A stretch of DNA of 64,000 nucleotides from Dendrophyllia cribrosa (taxonomy: Eukaryota > Cnidaria > Anthozoa > Scleractinia > Dendrophylliidae): the NCBI GenBank assembly GCA_024195265.1, contig JAJLRJ010000008.1, forward strand, positions 4,524,001 to 4,588,000, given 5' to 3'. The translations under genes and the position numbers were made by a program. Below the pieces are notes generated by a model, which was not told the DNA's origin, did not search any database, and saw only the letters and a list, made by a program, of their open reading frames with translations. This document shows, piece by piece, positions 59,608 through 64,000 of this stretch. How positions within the stretch are numbered: position 1 is the stretch's first letter; each line of letters opens with the position of its first letter.

Positions 59608-60716
59608 ATCAAAGTAAGTATTTCGCAAATTATTGCCTTCCTTTAGTTTCCCATTTTTCTCACCAACAGTGCCGTACCTGCCTTTAAAGTGCCTATAACC
59701 CTTAAATACATATTTTCAGAATCAACTCTACGCACATTGAATAGTTAAATGGTGAAATATTTCTTGTTTTGAACGACGCGTCATTGAGTTATAAAGATTT
59801 GAATTGGCAAAACGCTAATGAATGAGTTACCAGTAATCGGATACCTGTGTTATACGCGAAGGATTCTGGGATCGCCAGGGGGCAAACATTGCAAGTCGCT
59901 AGAAGGAAATGTACGGTGTAAAGTTGTTTCTTCGTCAGAAACTTCGATTTAGAGAAGAGAATAACGCTTTTTCGCCGTTACTTTATCAGAAATGGAGTCG
60001 AACAAAGTTGATACGTGTAAAGTTTAAGTTTTTGTTTGAAAAATGTGATAAAATCTATCGATAAACTCTCTTGCTTGCGTAATAATTACGGGCTGGTTGT
60101 GAAATAAAGTGTAAAATGAGGATGACAGGCCTGAACGACTCTTACCTCGTGTTTTTACATGTAATGCCATTTGCTCCTTCTACATGTTTTCTCGATGTTT
60201 TCAGTGGTATAGTACATTTTGTTTCGTGTTTGTTATGGAGGATTTTATAGTGTTGAGTGGACAAGAGGTCAAATCTATCTGTTGTGCTTTCCCGTGGTGT
60301 TTTCTCTTGGCTTCCTAGCTGTTCTCTAGTAGCGTCCTTTTAGCGTCCTTTTTTGCCTAGCGGTTGGTTTGTTGTTTTCGTCATTATTGGCATGTAGGTT
60401 TTTTAAGCTTCTCTAGCTTTTCTCTCAGAAATGATTTGATGGCCGTGAATGTATTTCCTGCTATTTTGTCACGCTGGGCCCAGCCGTTTCAGTTTATTAA
60501 TTTTGCAGATCCATTTAGCAAGCTTAGCAGAAAGAGTTGAAGCTTAAAAAGAAAGCTGTTGAACTTGTAGAGAGTTGCAGTTTTCGGACGTTTGTCTCAG
60601 TCAAGGCTGTGATCTAAATATCCATTTGCTTCGCTTTATCGGCTGCGTGAAGTTCGATGTTTATAATTCCTCCGTTGGCAATTTTGACAATCTAGCGACT
60701 GTTATGTTTATAGGAC

Positions 60717-60851
60717 AATCACATGACTTTTGGAGGGCATATAGTTTATTTGTGGCCCGAGTAGCATCATTTGCGCCCGAGCGGAGCGAGGGTGCAAATG
60801 ACGCTACGAGGGACACAAATAAACTATATGCCCGACAAAAGTCATGTGATT
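60717..60851. repeat. Palindrome in the loop of the foldback
   Basis: Arms aatcacatgacttttg and caaaagtcatgtgatt close on a centre at about 60784, with high pairing throughout. Confidence 0.85.
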
Positions 60852-61432
60852 ATCATTATTATCAATACACAAGGCCAAATCGTACAAATTCATTTAATAA
60901 GAAAAACATGTTTAACAGAAACAGGGCCGTAAATGCGTTTGCAGCCCGTCAAATTCAATATCGCCCGCCACTCACGCGTGTTTTCTCGAAGGCAGTTTCT
61001 TATTTGGCCGCGTATATTGATAATAATGCCACTATATGATTTCATTCAGGCCAAACTATGGTATCGGTTCTCCTCCCCAACCCTCATCAGTTGCCGCGTT
61101 TGTGATTTGCTAGTTGCTACCTTTAGAAAAACGCATATTTTTGTTGAGAACGGTTCAAAATCAACCTTACGCAAGCAAGAGACTTTATCGATAGATTTTA
61201 TCACATTATTCAAACAAAAACTTACACTTTACACTATCAACCTTGCTCAACTCCATTTACGATAAAATAACCGCGAAAAAATCGTCATTCTCTTCCCAAA
61301 ATCGAAGTTTTTGGCGAAGAAACAACTTTACACCGTACATTTCCCTTTAGCGACTTGCAATGTTTGCCCCCTGGCGATCCTAGAATTCTTTGCGGATAAC
61401 ACAGTATCCTATTACTGGTAACTCGTTCATAA

Positions 61433-61792
61433 GATGACGTCAACCCGGGAATCATTATTATACAACTCCTTGTTTTCACCTCCAAGTAATATTTTTTACG
61501 AATCAATAGGCCATTTCCGAGTTACGTTACGCCTCGTTGTCAAAGCGAGGCTAGGTGCACAACCTTTCATATGGAAATGAGTTTTTATTCAAATGCAAAT
61601 AAAACTCATTTCCATATGAAAGGTTGTGCACCTAGCCTCTCTTTGACAACGAGGCATAAGGTAACTCGGAAATGGCCTATTGACTATCCACAGTTTATTT
61701 TTCGTATTTATCAAATTAATTATCCCCAAGCTGTAAACTGCGCATTGTAAATTGGCGTAGAAAGAATGGCAATGTCCCGGGTTGACGTCATC
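61433..61792. mobile_element. 360-bp TIR element inserted in the right foldback arm
   Basis: GATGACGTCAACCCGGGA at the left is repeated perfectly inverted at the right (TCCCGGGTTGACGTCATC). The left arm of the foldback (near 59815) lacks it, so it came later. Confidence 0.88.
61503..61683. repeat. 181-bp palindrome nested inside the 360-bp element
   Basis: Arms of about 80 bases (tcaataggccatttccgagt and its inverse) surround a loop of about 15 bases near 61593. Pairing is close to perfect, including tgcacaacctttcatatgga. Confidence 0.92.
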
Positions 61793-61911
61793 TAATTAGC
61801 ATTTTGTAAATTCACAAACGCGACGTTCAAAACAAGAAATATTTCACCATTTGACTATTTAATGTGCGTAGAGTTGATTCTAAAAATATGTATTTAAGGG
61901 TTATAGGCACT

Positions 61912-63279
61912 TTGAACCCATAAGCACGGGCTTACAAGTTGATCGGATGTTTTTTAATTTAACCTGTGAATACGCGAAGCGTTGAACGAGTTGTAGCATT
62001 TGGTTAAAAATTTCACTCGATCGACTGTTAACATTGAGCCCGCGATATGTAATGGTCACCTGACATACCGATGGTGACGTCATTGGAGAAAGAGAGGGTG
62101 GAATGTTGGACGCAGGGGATGGGGGTCGGTGGAGCAAAACGTCTAGGAGAGGGAAAGGTCAGAAGGTGTGCAGAATAATTTATCTAGAGCGTTTCGTATC
62201 CACGAGTAGTTGGCTCATGGGAGCCATTGATTATTTAAGCCAAGGACTAATCGTGTGAAAACGATCTGTCATATGAGGTATCCAAAGGAAAGTGGGCATG
62301 CGTGACACTGGCTTGGAACCCTAACGTGCTCTAACTATAAAAGCGTTGTGAAGCCAATATGAAGACAGTCATTACAATCCTTCCAAAAATATCAGTTGAA
62401 CAACTGCAACACTTTGATGCATGCATACTGTTACAGCGAAATCATGATGGTCATAGTTTCACACGCGCTTTATTACGACTTTGATTACGGTTGCTAAAAA
62501 TAAAGCAAAGTTACAAGTTACTAAGGAATACAAACCGGGAAGCAAAAGACAACGAAGAAATAACAGTAAAAGGGAAAAACGAAGCAAAGACACTTACAAA
62601 CGTTGTGTGACCTGAACTTGTTGGACGGAAAAAATCACAGTAAAACGCTTAACGAAATTGATGTTAACCTTCCGAAACTTAAACAAAATGCCCCGAAATA
62701 AACGATGAAACTTACACAGATGACCTAAAACAAAGAAAATTATACGGAAAAACCTAACAGAATATGAATGCGGTGAGCGAAAGAATGCAAAAACTAAACA
62801 AAGGAACGAACGCTAGGAAACATATTTGTATAAGAATGCGGCCACAACACATACAAACACGTGTAAATTGACTTGAGGACTGGGATTCAGAATAATCAAC
62901 GTAACTATTGTCCAAACTAAAGGCGCGTTTTTTTGTGGACATATTCTGGTCATTCCAAAAACAGAATACCTCTAATTATTGCAAGTATTCCTCCAGTAAA
63001 ATTTCAAAAGAAGTCAATACTTTGACTATGTGTACCAAGAAAAATTTTGGCTTGTGAGAATGTAAACAACATAGTTTGGTAGCGTGTTCTGATTTCAGAA
63101 TGATCAGAGTATGACCCAAACTATAAAATCCTGTTGAACATTATAAGTAGTTTTTTCCATGCCTAGGAACGCCCCTGACTAAACGAATTCTGAAAGAGAG
63201 ATTTATTTACTTTTCTCTTCGTTATTTTGAGCTTGAGGTTAGAAAAAAATTAAAATTATTTTATTGATATATCTTTCAG
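61912..63279. other. Remainder of gene 3's last intron; no separate gene seen
   Basis: Homologous in patches to intron 3 of gene 2 (gcacgggcttacaagttgat, gaaagtgggcatgcgt, aacgcccctgactaaacgaa), with unrelated inserts between. Confidence 0.45.
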
Positions 63280-63395
63280 GCCCGAGATCATGTAACAAAG
63301 ATCGAGATACAGTTTGCAACTGAATTTCTTATATGTAGAGCTTGTCAGTGGTTTGTAGTCGACTTAAAATTGAAATAAAATCCGTGAAGTCATCA
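63280..63395 (+). other. Last exon of gene 3 (3'UTR under the present frame)
   Basis: The acceptor atatatctttcag and following gatcatgta...aagatcgagatacag match exon 4 of genes A and 2. A conserved donor (gtaagt at 59614) pairs with it. Because gene 3 already stopped at 59607, this exon is untranslated. AATAAA is at 63374-63379. Confidence 0.55.
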
Positions 63396-63436
63396 CAAAA
63401 GTTGCCATTTAATTTTAGTATTCAAACTTGGCTGAT

Positions 63437-63560
63437 GACGCTGATGTTTTAGCTTCACCCCTTTAAAAAAAATAGCCTGGCTATGATGTCAGCCCCGATG
63501 TAAATCCAGCTATACTCGGTTATGTCTTGGATGAAGGACGATTAGAAGATTTTTTAACAT
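63437..63560 (-). pseudogene. Third copy of the unrecognised tail-to-tail exon, broken
   Basis: The sequence around cggggctgacat aligns with 45549-45679, but deletions disrupt the frame and the acceptor AG is lost. Confidence 0.5.
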
Positions 63561-63851
63561 TTATTTGCGTTTAAACAATAATTACAACATCGCATAGAGT
63601 AAACTTTTTAACAAAGAACAAGTACTAAATTGAAAAAAAAATGCATTTACTTTGTCAAACAAAAACAGAAAGGTACAAAGAGAATGCGATGTATACAACA
63701 AAATGCAACAACCTAACAATGAAAAGTATTCACGTGTCTAAATAATCAAACTGTACAAATTTAAAGACGTATTTTTTGTTAGTATTTTTCACTGAAATAA
63801 ATCTTTCAATTTTGGCATGCTGATGTAAATAAATGTTACTAACTTGAAAAG

Positions 63852-64000
63852 CTGGGGCCGTATTCACGAAAGCGTCCTAAGTCCAAAGAGCCTCCTAACT
63901 TAGGAGATAACTGGTATTCACAAAGACCTCCTATTTTAAGACATGTCTTATTTTTTTCTTCTAAAGTTAGGACCTCCTAAAGTTTTAAGACATGTCTTAA
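63852..64000 (+). mobile_element. Second copy of the CTGGGGCCGTATTCACG element, cut by window end
   Basis: Matches the left end of 50781-51710 (ctggggccgtattcacgaaa, then cctcctaa and gacatgtcttaa blocks). Confidence 0.9.

Larger units (their letters stand above)
59688..61911. mobile_element. 2.2-kb foldback element in intron 3 of gene 3
   Basis: The left arm (AGTGCCTATAACCCTTAAAT at 59688 to about 60090) is matched inverted by the right arm (about 61190-61911). It is flanked by TTAA on the left and TTGA on the right. Gene 2 keeps the empty site (cctgcctttaaaccaaaaag near 50690), followed in both genes by agcacgggcttacaagttga. A 154-codon frame in the loop (60575-61039) spans a palindrome and is not recognisable as a transposase. 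Confidence 0.85.

Noticed and set aside
60575..61039. 154-codon open frame, the longest unexplained one on the plus strand
   Set aside because: It lies in the loop of the foldback element and runs through a 135-bp palindrome. No transposase or other motif is visible.

Overview
The window is metazoan nuclear DNA, AT-rich, intron-rich and crowded with small inverted-repeat transposons, microsatellites and minisatellites. I infer a hexacorallian, most likely a reef-building coral. The basis is a degenerin/ASIC-type channel gene with cnidarian-like compactness, tRNA-derived repeats of a kind I associate with coral genomes, and tandem families of tiny secreted-peptide genes. Nothing in the window names a species, and no ORF is prokaryote-like.

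Layout. Positions 1-6708 are a near-identical copy of 31988-38698 (about 6.7 kb). The first copy stops exactly at a 500-base run of N (6709-7208), so it is either a recent duplication or an unmerged haplotype. After the gap come a (agaactac)-type microsatellite (7209-7735) and repeat-rich DNA. A complete seven-exon DEG/ENaC/ASIC-family channel gene lies on the minus strand (9513-15071; 1,434 coding bases with consistent intron phases). Positions 15-29 kb hold tandem repeats, a series of terminal-inverted-repeat (TIR) elements, a tRNA-headed SINE-like repeat, and a small minus-strand gene model for a secreted Cys-rich peptide (21111-22609). Positions 29.8-31.9 kb hold an isolated signal-peptide exon, a worn Penelope-like retroelement fragment and a near-perfect hairpin beside the duplicated block.

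The most interesting part is 39-63.6 kb, an array of paralogous small secreted-peptide genes that all begin with a MKQT-type signal-peptide exon ending at a phase-0 donor. Gene B (39037-41300, minus) is head-to-head with gene A (42363-45387, plus). A decayed gene-B-type exon (46805-46851, minus) is head-to-head with gene 2 (48015-52553, plus). Gene 3 (54877-59607, plus) is the third plus-strand member. Genes A, 2 and 3 share signal exon, middle exon, Lys/Arg-rich exon and a short last exon, and a conserved 5' leader and 3' tail. In gene 3 an internal duplication fused the start of exon 2 to the end of exon 1 twice, giving two in-frame chimeric exons with Gln-Gly repeats. A ~97-bp sequence present once in intron 2 of gene A has expanded to about 14 copies in gene 2 and about 7 in gene 3.

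Because the paralogous units retain unoccupied sites, several transposon insertions can be dated relative to the duplications. Four elements are flanked by TTAA (one right-hand copy reads TTGA), one sits at TA, and a 2.2-kb foldback contains a second element that contains a third palindrome. Related signal-peptide exons also occur on the minus strand at 4317-4388 (with its duplicate at 36304-36375) and 29862-29939, so the family spans most of the window. Gene models come from reading frames and splice signals only; no transcript or homology search was available.
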